Notes: generated by a model not told the origin, from the sequence alone. Counted from the first letter of the stretch, positions 9,561 through 18,974 are shown. The stretch is DNA of 28,646 nucleotides from Isoetes engelmannii (GCA_011763485.2 JAANSK020036688.1:1-28646), one strand, 5' to 3'. Numbers and translations: made by a program.

Positions 9561-10128
9561 GAAAACAACAAGAGTCTTAACAAAGTTTCCAAATCAATAA
9601 ATTAGGTTCAAAACATAAGTTTATGATCAGATATATTGCAATGAACTAGACATGTAAATAATAAAAAAAGAAGGAGCCAAAAATGAAGAAGCATAACAGT
9701 CCTTAGATAAAACCCTGAGCTAAAAATAGGGAGCTTTTCAAAACATGCCTTCAACCAAGACCTCGCTCAAAGTCTATCTCAGACTTGCTTCTCATGTATG
9801 GCAAATATTCTGCTGCTACCTCCGCATCCTGTGCGTCCATGCTTTTCAAAAGAGTTCCTTAAGCAGAGATATCTGCCTCCCGAGATATCTGCTTATGAAA
9901 TGCATCAACAATTTATTGTTTACAGTCTGAAAGCTGACTAATAACTTACCTAACAGTGTACCACATGATCACCAACATTCCATTCCTATAAGAAATGACA
10001 CAATGAACATTTCATTCTTACCAAACTTATGTCCCAAATCTGCAAAGCCTTCTGAATTAGAAGCGCATTTTCATAGACCTGTGTAGGCTACTCTCTTTTC
10101 CGGGTAAAAAGATGTAAAAGCAAGCAAA
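9560..10128. other. Stretch without a recognisable gene
   Basis: Only short frames occur. A local direct repeat of agatatctgc lies at about 9868-9895. The segment may be more of the decayed PPR gene, but no motif core is readable. Confidence 0.4.
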
Positions 10129-10136
10129 GTGTTAAG

Positions 10137-11505
10137 TTTTTTTTTTTTTTTTTTTTTTTGAAGGACTTTTCTCATTGTATTAAAAGAATAACAATATTAT
10201 AAGGTGAGTGAGGAGCAAGAAGAGCTGCCCCAAAGAGGCCGCGATACCCCACCACTCCATCATCCTTTCCACTACAACTGAACAAAGCACCCATCATCAT
10301 CCACTATTCCCAAGAAGTCTCGCCAAATGGCAAACTTCCGTTCTGCCAATCCTGGAAACACCTGAAAGCTCTGGAACAACTTATACCTCAGCCGGGGGAT
10401 CAAGGAGGCCGAAGGCTGCTAGACCCCCTGAAACATCCACAATCGCCTTCGTTTCCAGATCAAATAAACTAACCAAGCCACACACAAGTGCAAGGCTTGC
10501 TTTCGCGGAAGAGACCAAGCACCTGGATACAAATGCAAGAGCAACTGCTGGCTAGTTAGCTGAACCTGGAGCCGAGCCTGAACCTAGTCCCAAATGCTCC
10601 ACCGTCTCTAGATGAAGCCCACGACAAGGGCACATAGGGCTTACCCCTGGCCTGAACCTGCTCACTCGGATATTAACCCGGATAGAACGGTGTACCACCT
10701 GCCATAGGAGCACCTTGACCTTCGGGGGAGGAAGGGTACTCCACATCCAGACCCAGACGGAACGCCAGCGGGAACCCAGAAGCCGCAGAGACCACTTATC
10801 AGATGGAGGCAAAGTGTCATGGATGACTAACGTGCGGTAGGCAGACTGCACGAAGCACGCACCATCAACATCAGGGTGAACCTTCCAAGCCCCGCACCAC
10901 CACGCCCCCCTGAAGCAATACAGGGATGTGCAGCGGAATACAGTGGGCCACCTGTTCCCAAATAGTCCAGTCACTGGCTCTCAGACCAAACCGCGCTCGA
11001 AAGGACTCCCATGATGCAACTTGGCCATCCAGTCCTCCAGAGTGAGCACCCCCATCCTCCTCCAGCGAGCCTGCGTCCGCGCATGCATGGTGGCGGCCAG
11101 AGGCAACTGCTCCGAAGGCAAAGGAACCCACAAGAAGGGCGAAGAATGATGATACACCGTGGCAGGATCCAGCTGCAACAGCACCCGCACGTTCTCCCAT
11201 GCCCGCAACACCCCGGTGAGGAAGGGGGATGCATGCGGGAAAGGCTTGAGCCCATACAACAATGCCCACGGCAACTCCACATGTACAAAAGGCTTCCCAA
11301 ACGCCACACAGTGAGAAAGGGACTATAACAGCAAAGTCGCCCCAGGTGAGGACGCTCCCTCCTGCAAAATACTCCAGACGAACTTGCAGACCAACACCTT
11401 ACTGTGCAAAGCCAAATCCAAAATAGCCAAACCTCCATCCTCCCGGGGGCGGAGACACTTCCACCACGCCACCTTAACCACTGCCCCCTCATCGTCCCCA
11501 CCATG
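10137..11505 (-). mobile_element. 5'-truncated LINE insertion, minus strand, with poly(A) tail and target duplication
   Basis: The element reads right to left. Its 3' end is a 23-nt T run (10137-10159), which is poly(A) on the minus strand, directly preceded on that strand by gtccttc. The same tail ends the LINE at 2.07-2.58 kb. The target duplication gtgttaag plus Ts lies at 10129-10142 and 11506-11519 (14 bp, of which the last 6 T merge with the poly(A)). The 5' end falls inside the reverse transcriptase, so the copy is truncated and immobile. The host site is AT-rich DNA without a visible gene. Confidence 0.9.
10552..11500 (-). pseudogene. LINE ORF2 C-terminal part: end of reverse transcriptase and zf-RVT domain
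   Basis: Reading right to left, the sequence gives PREDGGLAILDLALHSKVLV (the conserved GGL-x-I-x-D block after the RT palm), then VELPWALLYGLKPFPHASPF and DPATVYHHSSPFLWVPLPS. It ends with the zf-RVT zinc-binding part: LPPPKVKVLLWQVVHRSIRV, then CPCRGLHLETVEHL. ORF2 encodes the endonuclease and reverse transcriptase that copy the element at the target site; only its last third survives. The frame shifts at least twice (near 11320 and 10980) and has an in-frame stop after ATLLL, so it is non-functional. Confidence 0.8.
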
Positions 11506-11519
11506 GTGTTAAGTTTTTT

Positions 11520-12319
11520 AGCTTGCAAGCGCATGGTTTTTCGCCGGAGCTTTTGCCCTCTTTAAGAAATAGAATGTGAAAGGTCAATTGGCAGCCACCA
11601 TCGTTGGAGTAGAGCAAGAAGTAGGCTTCTTGCTTGGCCCCAACGAGTTCTTGCACGATCAATATTTGACATCTGGATTGTACCCTGATGTTAAGGAGGA
11701 GGTTTGGGGTTATCTCCACCTCCCTTATAGCATTCCTATGTGATTACATGTTACTTTTAATATAGTTTTCGTTCTTCAAAAATAATAATAATAATAATGA
11801 TATAAGTGCTCCTTACACAATCCTTACATGGTAAGATTTTACATTTTTGGGTTGCCAGAGGGGAAACATCAAGATCTGGAGGAGTAAAAGAACAGAATAT
11901 ACCTACTTCGTGCTAAACGAAAGAACAAGGATCCAGATTGATAGAAGCAGACTTGCATGCAGAGCATGTATACACATGTTGTTTTTTCCTGGAAGGGTTG
12001 GATGAATGCCTTAAAATGTTCAAATTATTTGTAGACATAGCTCGTGTTCATTGCCTGCGGGTGATGCAGATTCGGCGATCAGGATTTGCGATCCACCCAT
12101 CCCAGATACACTTCTTGCCAGTTGCCGTGCTTGTTTTTGGCCCTTAATGCTTGTGGTGCAGGCACAACAACCCCCATACTGCAAGTACATATAAGAAGCC
12201 AACATACTGCAACTCAACAGGTCCTCTTTCAAAAGCTCGAAGTCTACAAAGACAAGGTTATTTCTTGATTAGAAGCATGCAATGTTTAGACTATTGTTTA
12301 TAGAAAAACACAAAGCAGT
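11520..12319. other. No recognisable gene; (AAT)n tract with a LINE-like 3' junction
   Basis: The only notable structure is at 11766-11799, where cgttcttcaaaa runs into an (AAT) microsatellite. The ttc-A junction resembles the ends of the two LINE insertions in this window, so the 200 bp upstream may be a short, old LINE or SINE 3' end. No target duplication was found. The rest (11.8-12.3 kb) has only short unconvincing frames. Confidence 0.35.
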
Positions 12320-13145
12320 ATGGTAGATGGAGTTGACAAATCAAGTATGGCAGATGAAGTTGACAAATCATGTGCGAAGATACATATTATATTAGGACCA
12401 ACGTTTGCAGCCAAAGACAACAAAATTTATAAGCAAAGTAGAGGAAGAAATAAAAAGAGGATGGTCAGTCACAGAAATGCACATTTGTTGCATTGTAAGA
12501 CAAGCATGTTGAAATCACCAAGGTTAATGTGTTTGTTTAATTGTAGGAGAGCAGTGATGGTAAAATTTGTCAAGGATAATAGGTATAATGTAGGAACAGT
12601 TGTATCACACGAGGGAATAGAAAAGAGGTGTATAGCTTTAGCAAGAATGAGCGATTTGAAAGAGAAATTTGGAAAAGAATACAATGAGGTATGAACCTTT
12701 GCAAATATGTAGCGTAAATGTTTAATCAAAATGTTCTTTGAACATGTTGTGTAGGTAGATGTAATTGGCATTGGCGAAGCGTAGTTCTTTGTAGACTTTC
12801 TTGGCTTCTATAAAGAATCAGCTGAGAAGGATGGTAAAGCTAAAGTTATATATGTAACTAGTCTCGATGGAGATTTTTGAAGGTAATCACTCTCAGTTGC
12901 AGTTTGAATGAGGCAGAGTTTAAAGTGTGTGTAAATAGATATGTAGGCGTAGATTTGGGAGCGCATGGGACCTAATTCCAATAACATATTATGTAATAAA
13001 AATATCTGCACCTTGTAGTGTGTGCAAGAAACCAACAGCTTTTACGACAAGGAAAACTGAAGAAGGGAATGTTGAAGTAATTGGTGGTAGAGAGAAGTAC
13101 ACAACTGTATGTAAACAACATTTTGTACATAAAGAAAATATGTGA
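12320..13145 (+). pseudogene. Thymidine kinase (TK1-type) pseudogene with introns
   Basis: Segments follow cytosolic-type thymidine kinase in order. CAKIHIILGPTFAAKD is the P-loop, canonical GPMFAGKT, now with the invariant Gly and Thr lost. VMVKFVKDNRY, VVSHEGIEKRCIALARMSDL and KEKFGKEYNE follow. After a 66-nt intron-like gap (12689-12754) comes VDVIGIGEA, a stop, then FF (canonical DEAQFF), and VTSLDGDF. A zinc-binding end at about 13008-13145 reads APCSVCKKPTAFTTRKTEE, VIGGREKYTTVCKQHFV. TK phosphorylates thymidine in nucleotide salvage. The damaged P-loop, the stop at the catalytic DEAQ motif and broken frames between 12860 and 13005 show that it is dead. Retained intron positions indicate segmental duplication, not retroposition. 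The N-terminus carries a tandem duplication of about 27 bp (MVDGVDKSSMADEVDKS). Confidence 0.85.
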
Positions 13146-13445
13146 GAGTTATACATAAAGGAAATCAAATGCATTTGCAATGTCATTTGGTATGAAGTAG
13201 TATTGATAGGGAAATGCGATCAAGTTGGTGTAGAAGTTTCTGTTTCAAATAACTAATATGTAACTTGTAATAATTAATATAACTGCTGAAATCTGAAGTT
13301 GTTGTAAGCGAGTTATTTATACATATCGGAGAGGAAGTAGATAATATTTAAAAGATTCAATGTAATGCCTAAGCTAGCAAGATGGATCGTTGTTTGCTGA
13401 GGAAGAAGCGGCAGATGGGAAGCGACCAGTGCAATACAGTAAGCT
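13146..13445. other. No recognisable gene
   Basis: AT-rich DNA between the thymidine kinase pseudogene and the 3' break of the LINE remnant. No poly(A) or target duplication marks the LINE border. Confidence 0.5.
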
Positions 13446-13450
13446 TTGTT

Positions 13451-13792
13451 TTATAATACGGTATTATCCATGGTTAATTTATGGTGCCATCTCACTGCCA
13501 TGCTGCACTGGTACCCAGAAATAACGGTTATGGCTGTCCATTTTGTGCAGGGAGATGGACCGAGCCAACGTTGCAAGATAGTAGCAAGCGACCCCTTCAT
13601 GTCCACGCTTGCATGTGCACTCGTTAAACACTGAGCAATGCAAGTAGCCTGGGAGGTCTGGCAGCCTATGTCTGCATGTGCCCATGTTTCCATCAGGAAA
13701 ATCACATCTATATCTGCAGCAATGGAGTTGAGACTGTCTCCTTTCTTCCAAGGGAAGCCTCTACAATTCCAAGACATCATCTGAAGGTACAT
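13451..13792 (-). pseudogene. LINE ORF2 start: AP-type endonuclease N-terminus
   Basis: ATG at 13792 opens MYLQMMSWNCRGFPW, followed by SIAADIDVIFLMETWAHADI. These are the first two motifs of the exonuclease-endonuclease-phosphatase fold in plant LINE ORF2 (S-W-N-C-R-G and D-x-x-x-L-x-E-T, with the metal-binding Glu present). Further on, a second frame has the expected G-V-A-type segment near 13580. The sequence becomes unrelated at about 13445, so the rest of ORF2 is missing. It starts a few bases after the ORF1 stop at 13798-13800, the usual LINE arrangement. Confidence 0.75.
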
Positions 13793-13796
13793 TTCC

Positions 13797-14702
13797 TATT
13801 TGTCAAAGCCTGACGCCGGTGCAAGAGGAGTGGCGATGGCCCCTTGGGAGGTAGTGTGTGGTGTATGAGCATGAGTAGTTGAGGCAGGGGGAGCAGTATG
13901 GACGGTGGGGCTGGCGGAGGCACTAGCAGGTTCAGCGGCTGGAGCAGCAGCAAGAGTAGCAGCACTTGTGGTGGCAGTAGAGGGACCTCCAGGTGTGGCA
14001 TTAGCATGGTGCAGCACATCTGCGACCTCAGGTAGGGCCGAGAGAAAAATGCGCAGCTTCCCTTGCAATAGCCCGGCGGCCTCGCCCTGACGGTGGATGT
14101 TCCTGACCTGAGCCAACTCTTGCGGGCGGAACTCTTGTTATGCCCGGAAGAGATCCTGGTCAGCATAGATGGTGGTCCTCTTCAACTGTCTGCTCTGATT
14201 CAGTATTGCATCTCACACTCGCGCGTCTGCCACTGTGAATTTAACAATGCGTGGGCGGTTAGGGCATTGGTCACCAAGTCGCCTTGCCCGAACCACGTGC
14301 AATGGTGTCTGTAGTGTCATACGAGAAAGGACCTGACCCTGGAGGTGATCAATGAGATGCTCTCCCACAGCCTCCGGGAGTCCACGCACCACCACATTGT
14401 GTTGTCTTCGGCTGAGCTCCTGATGTTCATCGGTCCTTGGAGCAACATTGGCTATCGCAATAGGTGGTGTTTGTTGCTTGTGGGGTATAGGCCGTGGGGA
14501 TGAAGAATGCTCAGGCGGGACAGCCTATGTGTGCCCGATCTTGGGCGATCCGCGGGCGATTCATCAGGCGGATGGGCGGGCATTGGAGCTGGAGGTGCTC
14601 GAGGTGCGGGGTGTTGGTACTCCTCATTTCTTGTACCTGTGAATCGAGCTTTTGCAGTTGTGCGACATGTTTTTCCAATGTGCTCGCACAATGTTCCACT
14701 AA
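13797..14702 (-). pseudogene. LINE ORF1 C-terminal half: L1-like coiled coil end and RNA-binding domain
   Basis: Reading right to left from the Ty3 insertion: STLEKHVAQLQKLDSQVQEM is the end of a coiled coil. A Pro-rich segment follows, then VVRGLPEAVGEHLIDHLQGQ, VVRARRLGDQCPNRPRIVKF, DAILNQSRQLKRTTIYADQD and AQVRNIHRQGEAAGLLQGKL. This order matches the RRM-like and C-terminal domains of L1 ORF1p (transposase_22), which trimerises and binds element RNA. A Pro/Ala/Thr-rich tail ends at the stop 13798-13800. At least two stops (ADARV then stop; FRA then stop) and frameshifts make it non-functional. It continues the N-terminal half at 18053-18974; the two are separated by the Ty3 element. Confidence 0.7.
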
Positions 14703-14707
14703 GGTAT

Positions 14708-15035
14708 TGCCAAACCTACCCGAAATGCACGAAAACTATGTACAAAATACACAAGAAGTATGCCAAGATCGGTGGAAGAATTTAATGAGAAATCAATGAT
14801 AGAATGGCCCAAAGGCAATCAGTAATAGAAGACGGGAGATGTGTGTCTAAAAGGCTCTGGACTGGCGTTGAACCATAATAGTTTGAGAAGAGTGAGACTC
14901 CATTATTTATATCCTGATCAATGGTCCAGATTGTGCCACTCTCTTGGACAAGATCATGCCCGGTGTCGAGCATGCGCACGGTCCATGTGACGACCAAATT
15001 GTGCATACAAGTATAATATATGTATGGTCGTCACA
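14708..15035 (-). repeat. 3' LTR of the Ty3/gypsy remnant
   Basis: It aligns with the copy at 17561-18052. Shared blocks include tatcctgatcaatggtc, agattgtgccactctcttgg and attgtgcatacaa. On the plus strand it begins tgcc and ends gtcaca. It keeps about 95 bp (around 14815-14910) that are missing from the other LTR. Substitutions between the copies are frequent, so the insertion is old. Confidence 0.85.
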
Positions 15036-15062
15036 CCATCCCCCTCCTACAACAGCGACGAT

Positions 15063-15368
15063 TCGATTACTTGGGGAATATCCTTCCCAATCGACCAGAT
15101 AATAAAGATGGCATTGCAAGAACTTGGAGGTCAAAATTTCTCGAACTTCAAATTCTTCATGATCATTTATCTCAATAGGTGGTGGAAGTGGAGATATGAG
15201 ATCTGGGAAGGAATTCGTAGTAGATGGTTCCAACAAGAAAATACGGAACACTGGGCGAAACCGAAATGGAGGCGGAAGCTGCAAACGGAAAGCAGCATTC
15301 CCCATTTGCTCAATGATCTGGTATGGACCCAAGCACCGGTACTTGAGCTTTTCACAAGGGCGAGCCAT
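15063..15368 (-). pseudogene. Integrase C-terminus and chromodomain of the Ty3/gypsy remnant
   Basis: Residues 5-50 of this frame (CEKLKYRCLGPYQIIEQMGN, AAFRLQLPPPFRFRPVFRIF) are the GPY/F module of the integrase C-terminal domain. Residues 73-102 (EVREILTSKF, HLYYLVDWEGYSPSN) are a chromodomain, which in chromoviruses directs integration toward modified histones. The chromodomain lacks the usual T-W-E-P ending: the reading runs into the polypurine tract about 10 residues after GYSPSN, so it is truncated. The frame then continues into the LTR by chance. Confidence 0.8.
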
Positions 15369-15675
15369 CGGCAGGTCCCTTCGCAGGAGCCAAACATGGC
15401 CACCAACATGAAATGGAGGGGTTTTTTGACGATGTAAATCCGCATAATGGCGATAGCGGTCCTGTGCCTAGAGAAGATGGTGTTGAACATTTAACTGAAG
15501 AGCCAGAAGCTTCTCGAGTCGAGATCCAGCACTAGGATCGACCGAATCAGATCCAGCAGCATCAAGGGACCAACGAGAGAGTTGTTTATAGTTCAAAAAG
15601 AACGGAATCTGGCTAGTGGAAGCATACACCGAGTTATTCTAGGCAAACTCAGCCAATGGAAGCCAATCTGTCCAA

Positions 15676-16109
15676 TCATCTTGCTAGTAACGAATGAAGC
15701 ACCGCAAATATTGCTCCAAAGTCTGATTTGTGCGCTCTGCTTGCCCATTGCTTTTTGGATGATTGCCGAAAGTCAATGCGCGGCCAACGTGCAGCAGCTC
15801 CAATGGACGTTTCCAAAAGCCTGCGAGTAATTGAGACCCACGATACTGACGATATTGCCCAGCAGTCCATGGAGTCTGACTACTTCACAAAGAAACAGAT
15901 CAGCTCCCCTCCCTAGTGATGGTGACATTGCAAAGAAGAAAGTGGGCCATCTTGGAAAAACGATCAACAACCACCATAATGGCATCAGTTTGCGAGAGAG
16001 GAGCAGCTCTGGACTGAAGTCCACAAAAATACTCCTCCAAGGTCCAGTTGGGATAGGTAGTGGTTAAAGAAGACCATGGGGCAAATGTCTCGGAGTCTTT
16101 ACTAGACAA
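15676..16109 (-). pseudogene. Integrase catalytic core remnant
   Basis: SQTDAIMVVVDRFSKMAHFL, then a frameshift and GADLFLCEVVRLHGLLGNIV, are the conserved core of Ty3/gypsy integrases (D-A-I-M-V-V-V-D-R-F-S-K; L-F-x-x-x-V-x-R-L-H-G-x-P). The first catalytic Asp of the M-D-F-I block is not readable. A later piece near 15700-15800 (WPRIDFRQSSKKQWASRAHK) retains the outline of the Q-T-x-x-Q-A-E-R segment. It is frameshifted and dead. Confidence 0.7.
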
Positions 16110-16189
16110 TAGATATCACATGATTGAATGGACACTTCGGCAGAGCGGCGAAGCCCAGACCACCAATACTCTCGACAAATGAGTTTTGG

Positions 16190-16636
16190 CTACCCCAAAA
16201 TGTCCAGCCAAATGTGAGTCATGGCAAGCATGGAGAACTCGAAGTCGAAAAGAGCCATCTGAAACATACAGGAGTCTGTTACGAAAGAGAAGTCCATCTC
16301 GGAACTCAAACTGATCATAGTCCGATCGTGTTTGCTTGGGGGGATCACTATACGATCTTGAGGAGCAGAGCCAAGATGTGAAAGCACATCATGAGCCAAT
16401 GGATCAGAGGGAAGAGCCGCTCGAACAGACTCCAACAAGGCGATGTTATAAGGCCTCTCGAACAAAATGATGGCCATGAGCTGGAACCGATCCGGTCTGA
16501 GCATAACCTGTGACTGCTGATCAAATTCGGGTTCCCCCAACTTAGGCTCCAGGTCGGAGCATCTAGATAAAGCATCTGGCTTCCTTTGGAGCAGTTCAGG
16601 ACGATACTTGATCACAAAATCAACACGGAACAACAC
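16190..16636 (-). pseudogene. RNase H end and integrase N-terminal linker remnant
   Basis: It opens with FRVDFVIKYRP then RKPDALSR, the Y-R-P-G-x-x-N-x-x-A-D-A-L-S-R block that ends RNase H in Ty3/gypsy pol. About 100 residues of linker follow (LGEPEFDQQSQVMLRPDRFQ). Near 16190 AMTHIWLDILG matches H-D-S-H-x-A-G-H-x-G of the integrase zinc region in altered form. The preceding W-H-T-Q (about 16640-16650) marks the point where gag sequence is joined by deletion. Confidence 0.7.
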
Positions 16637-16649
16637 TTGAGTATGCCAC

Positions 16650-17170
16650 TAGGCCTATCGACGAGTGAGCACTCGAGCAGATTGGGAACTTGATTGCTGA
16701 ACCTAGGTTCTTTGGGTCCTCCACGATTAGACATATCTTTCACGTGCTTACGTAAGCCCCTTTGAAAATAGTCTTGAAGAGCAACATCGTCCCAGGCAGT
16801 ATCTATAGCAAGCGGAATTCGGATGCATAAACTGAGGCTGGACGGGAATCTTGCCTGACATTGCTGAGCTTCGTAACTACTGTCCGCTGACGATCTGTAT
16901 CCCCAAAATATGCCTCGCGCTCAGCAGTGAAAGCAGCAAAATCTTGCAACTCCAGAGCTCCTTTCTCCAGCAAAGGAGCAAACTAACTGAGAGCCGGTCG
17001 CGTGAGAAGAGAACCGACTAAGCCAACTTGTTCCTGATCTGTGGGATACCTATGAGAATGGAGCTGAATCACACCCAGATCTGGTTCAGAAACCCACGAA
17101 GCTTAGACATGAGAAGATATCCGTCCCCTGAGCTTCTTGTTATCTAGCTGCAACTGCTGACATACTTGAA
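16650..17170 (-). pseudogene. Gag remnant of the Ty3/gypsy element
   Basis: On the minus strand a frame gives LVGSLLTRPALS, LEKGALELQDFAAFTAEREA, TVVTKLSNVRQ, YASEFRLAIDTAWDDVALQD and YFQRGLRKHVKDM. This follows the Retrotrans_gag domain (capsid): L-x-x-F-x-x-F, then F-x-x-L-x-x-x-x-x-W-x-x-x-x-x-x-x-F-x-x-G-L. A glutamine-rich heptad stretch (LAQQLQQLVQVCQQLQLD) precedes it near 17130-17190. Gag forms the retrotransposon particle. The zinc knuckle and everything up to the end of RNase H are deleted. Confidence 0.65.
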
Positions 17171-17560
17171 CAAGCTGCTGCAACTGCTGTGCTAGGGATG
17201 CAATTTCCCCATAGGGATAGAGAATACCAAATGCAGATCAAGAAATGCTTAGCAGGATTGCCTCGGCAATCCTGGCGAGCAGAGCAGAGCAAATTTTTTC
17301 TTTCTTCCTTCCCTTTTTTTGGTCCCCCCCACCAAAAAACTGCTTATAAGGATCGCGACCGCGATCCCAATAAGCAAAGCAATGTAAAATATCCTTCAAC
17401 AAAACATGCTTAGCAGGATCGCCACTGCGATCTTGATGAGCAAAAGAATGCAAAATAAGATACAATCTTGGTTCAAGCAAGCGCGGGTGCGATCTTCCAA
17501 AGCTGACCCACTGACAAGCTCCGAGTAGACAAGAATCGGTAAGGAGATCCTGGTTCAAAC

Positions 17561-18052
17561 TGTCATGAACCTACTCAAAATACACAAAAACTACGTACAA
17601 AATATAACAAGATCTGCGAAAGAATTCTATTACACAATGAGGAATCAATGATACAATGGCCCTCCATATCCTGATCAATGGTCTAGATTGTGCCACTCTC
17701 TTGGACGAGATCACGACGTGTGTCGAGCACCAAGGGGGGTGCACTCATATGTATGGGGAATATGCCATGTGTGTGCAAGGGGTAGCAAAACCCTCCCCCC
17801 CCGTATACGGATTTTTGAGGAGCCAATTTTGACCCTTTCGAATAAATTTTACCTAAGCTAGTGCCCAAAACCCTAAAAAAAGGACCCCCTACCGAACATA
17901 TATTTACGTAAATGGGTAAAAAAACCCCCTCCTCGTGCATGCACATGGGTTATATGGAAAAAACGGTGAACCCCCCTTGTCCAGCACGCGTACTATGGTC
18001 TGTGTGACGACCATATTGTGCATACAAATATAATACACGTATGGTTGTCATA
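17561..18052 (-). repeat. 5' LTR of the Ty3/gypsy remnant, interrupted by a MITE
   Basis: It begins tgtcatgaacctac and ends gttgtcata on the plus strand, in alignment with the LTR at 14708-15035. Relative to that copy it has lost about 95 bp after atggccc (about 17663) and has gained a 249-bp MITE plus 8-bp duplication (17731-17987). Without the insert its core is about 235 bp. Confidence 0.85.
17731..17979. mobile_element. hAT-type MITE inside the 5' LTR
   Basis: Terminal inverted repeats caaggggggtgcac (left) and, in reverse complement, caaggggggttcac (right) differ at one position. Flanking 8-bp direct repeats are tcgagcac (17723-17730) and tccagcac (17980-17987), with one mismatch. The homologous LTR at 14.7 kb reads straight through this point (gtcgagcatgcgcac), so it shows the empty site. 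Subterminal C/G-run segments are also roughly inverted. An 8-bp duplication is typical of the hAT superfamily. No coding capacity is present. Confidence 0.85.
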
Positions 18053-18974
18053 GGTATGAACTTCAGCATGGAGGCCCTTCCCCTGCTGAACCACTGTGGT
18101 CCGAAGGCTATGCACCTCTTTGGCCTGCACAGTGATCCGATGTTCCAGCTCCTGGAGTTTGGAAACCAACTCTGTGCCAGTAGCAGTAGTAGTCTCAGCC
18201 AGGCCACCGACTTTGGCTTCAAGAACCTTCGTCGGCTTGAGCTCCATGCTCAGTTGGGCCATGGGTCTGAGTGTCCGGCTCAGAATATTTCCTAGCGTGA
18301 ACCACAACCTCCATGCTGAAGGAAAGGCCGTCGACACGAGCCTGCAAGGCAGCAAGTGTAACCTGGCCTCCTGTCTGTCAGGGTGCAGAAGACAGAGGTC
18401 GTGCTCGGCCTGTGCAATACGAGTTTCTAGGGTAGACACCCGTTGTTTTCCACTGCCAGTTGCTTCCCCAGCAATTTGGGCACCGGGGTCTGGATCTCCT
18501 CTGCTAAACTGGCAATTCGAGCAGTGTTGCGTTCTGCCATCGCCTGGACTCGTTCCCAGTGTTCCTCAGATGTCCGGACTGGTAGGTCCGGCATACAGGT
18601 GCGGTTTGCTGCCAAGTTAGAATGTCAGCCATTTGTTTGACGGGCCATGTATGTTGCCCGAGTCTTCGCCCGTGCTTCTTGTTTCAGCGTGGACCTATCT
18701 ACCTTCCCCATGGTGTCCGTTCTGCAGGTGGAGATGTTATCTATGAGTTCTCCCCACCAAGAGCCCTGGCTGCCATGTTCGCCCTTGGCAAGGGGTCGTG
18801 TAGGTCGGCATCATCCACATGCATCGCCGCTTTGGACTCCTCCGGTTCTTCGATGACTGGGGTGGCCATGGGTGTTTTGGGGGGGGTAGGGGGTGTATGC
18901 TGACCTGGCGGGGAAGTGGGGGAAGGGGGAGGGGGCTGTGGTGGCCGGCGCGATGGCAGAGGATATGGTAGCAA
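18053..18974 (-). pseudogene. LINE ORF1 N-terminal half: Pro-rich leader and coiled coil
   Basis: Reading right to left, a Pro-rich segment (RRPPQPPPPSPTSPPGQ, then PTPPKTPMATPVIEEPEE) is followed in shifted frames by MPDLPVRTSEEHWERV, QAMAERNTARIASLAEEI and STLETRIAQAEHDLCLL. It continues with PTKVLEAKVGGLAETTTA, ELVSKLQELEHRITVQ and AKEVHSLRTTVVQQGKGL. The heptad pattern indicates the coiled coil that trimerises L1-like ORF1 proteins. It breaks exactly at the Ty3 target duplication and resumes at 14702. Several frameshifts and no clear ATG at the start show that it is a remnant. Its 5' limit lies about 94 bp from the PPR start codon. Confidence 0.65.

Larger units (their letters stand above)
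14708..18052 (-). mobile_element. Ty3/gypsy chromovirus remnant inserted in LINE ORF1
   Basis: Two related LTRs (14708-15035 and 17561-18052) enclose minus-strand gag, RNase H end, integrase and chromodomain remnants. The 5-bp target duplication ggtat lies at 14703-14707 and 18053-18057, the length expected for Ty3/gypsy. Only about 2.5 kb of internal DNA is present: the gag C-terminus, protease, reverse transcriptase and most of RNase H have been removed by a deletion joining gag to the RNase H end near 16645. A purine-rich tract (gtaggagggggatgg on the minus strand) precedes the 3' LTR as a polypurine tract. No standard tRNA primer site is obvious next to the 5' LTR. Confidence 0.9.

Noticed and set aside
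14452-14785. Overlapping frames on both strands near the left Ty3 border
   Set aside because: They cross the target duplication into the LTR; only the minus-strand coiled-coil frame has meaning, as part of LINE ORF1.
17537-17560. Primer-binding site next to the 5' LTR
   Set aside because: The adjoining minus-strand sequence gtttgaaccaggatctcc does not start with TGG at the LTR border and matches no tRNA 3' end that I can identify.
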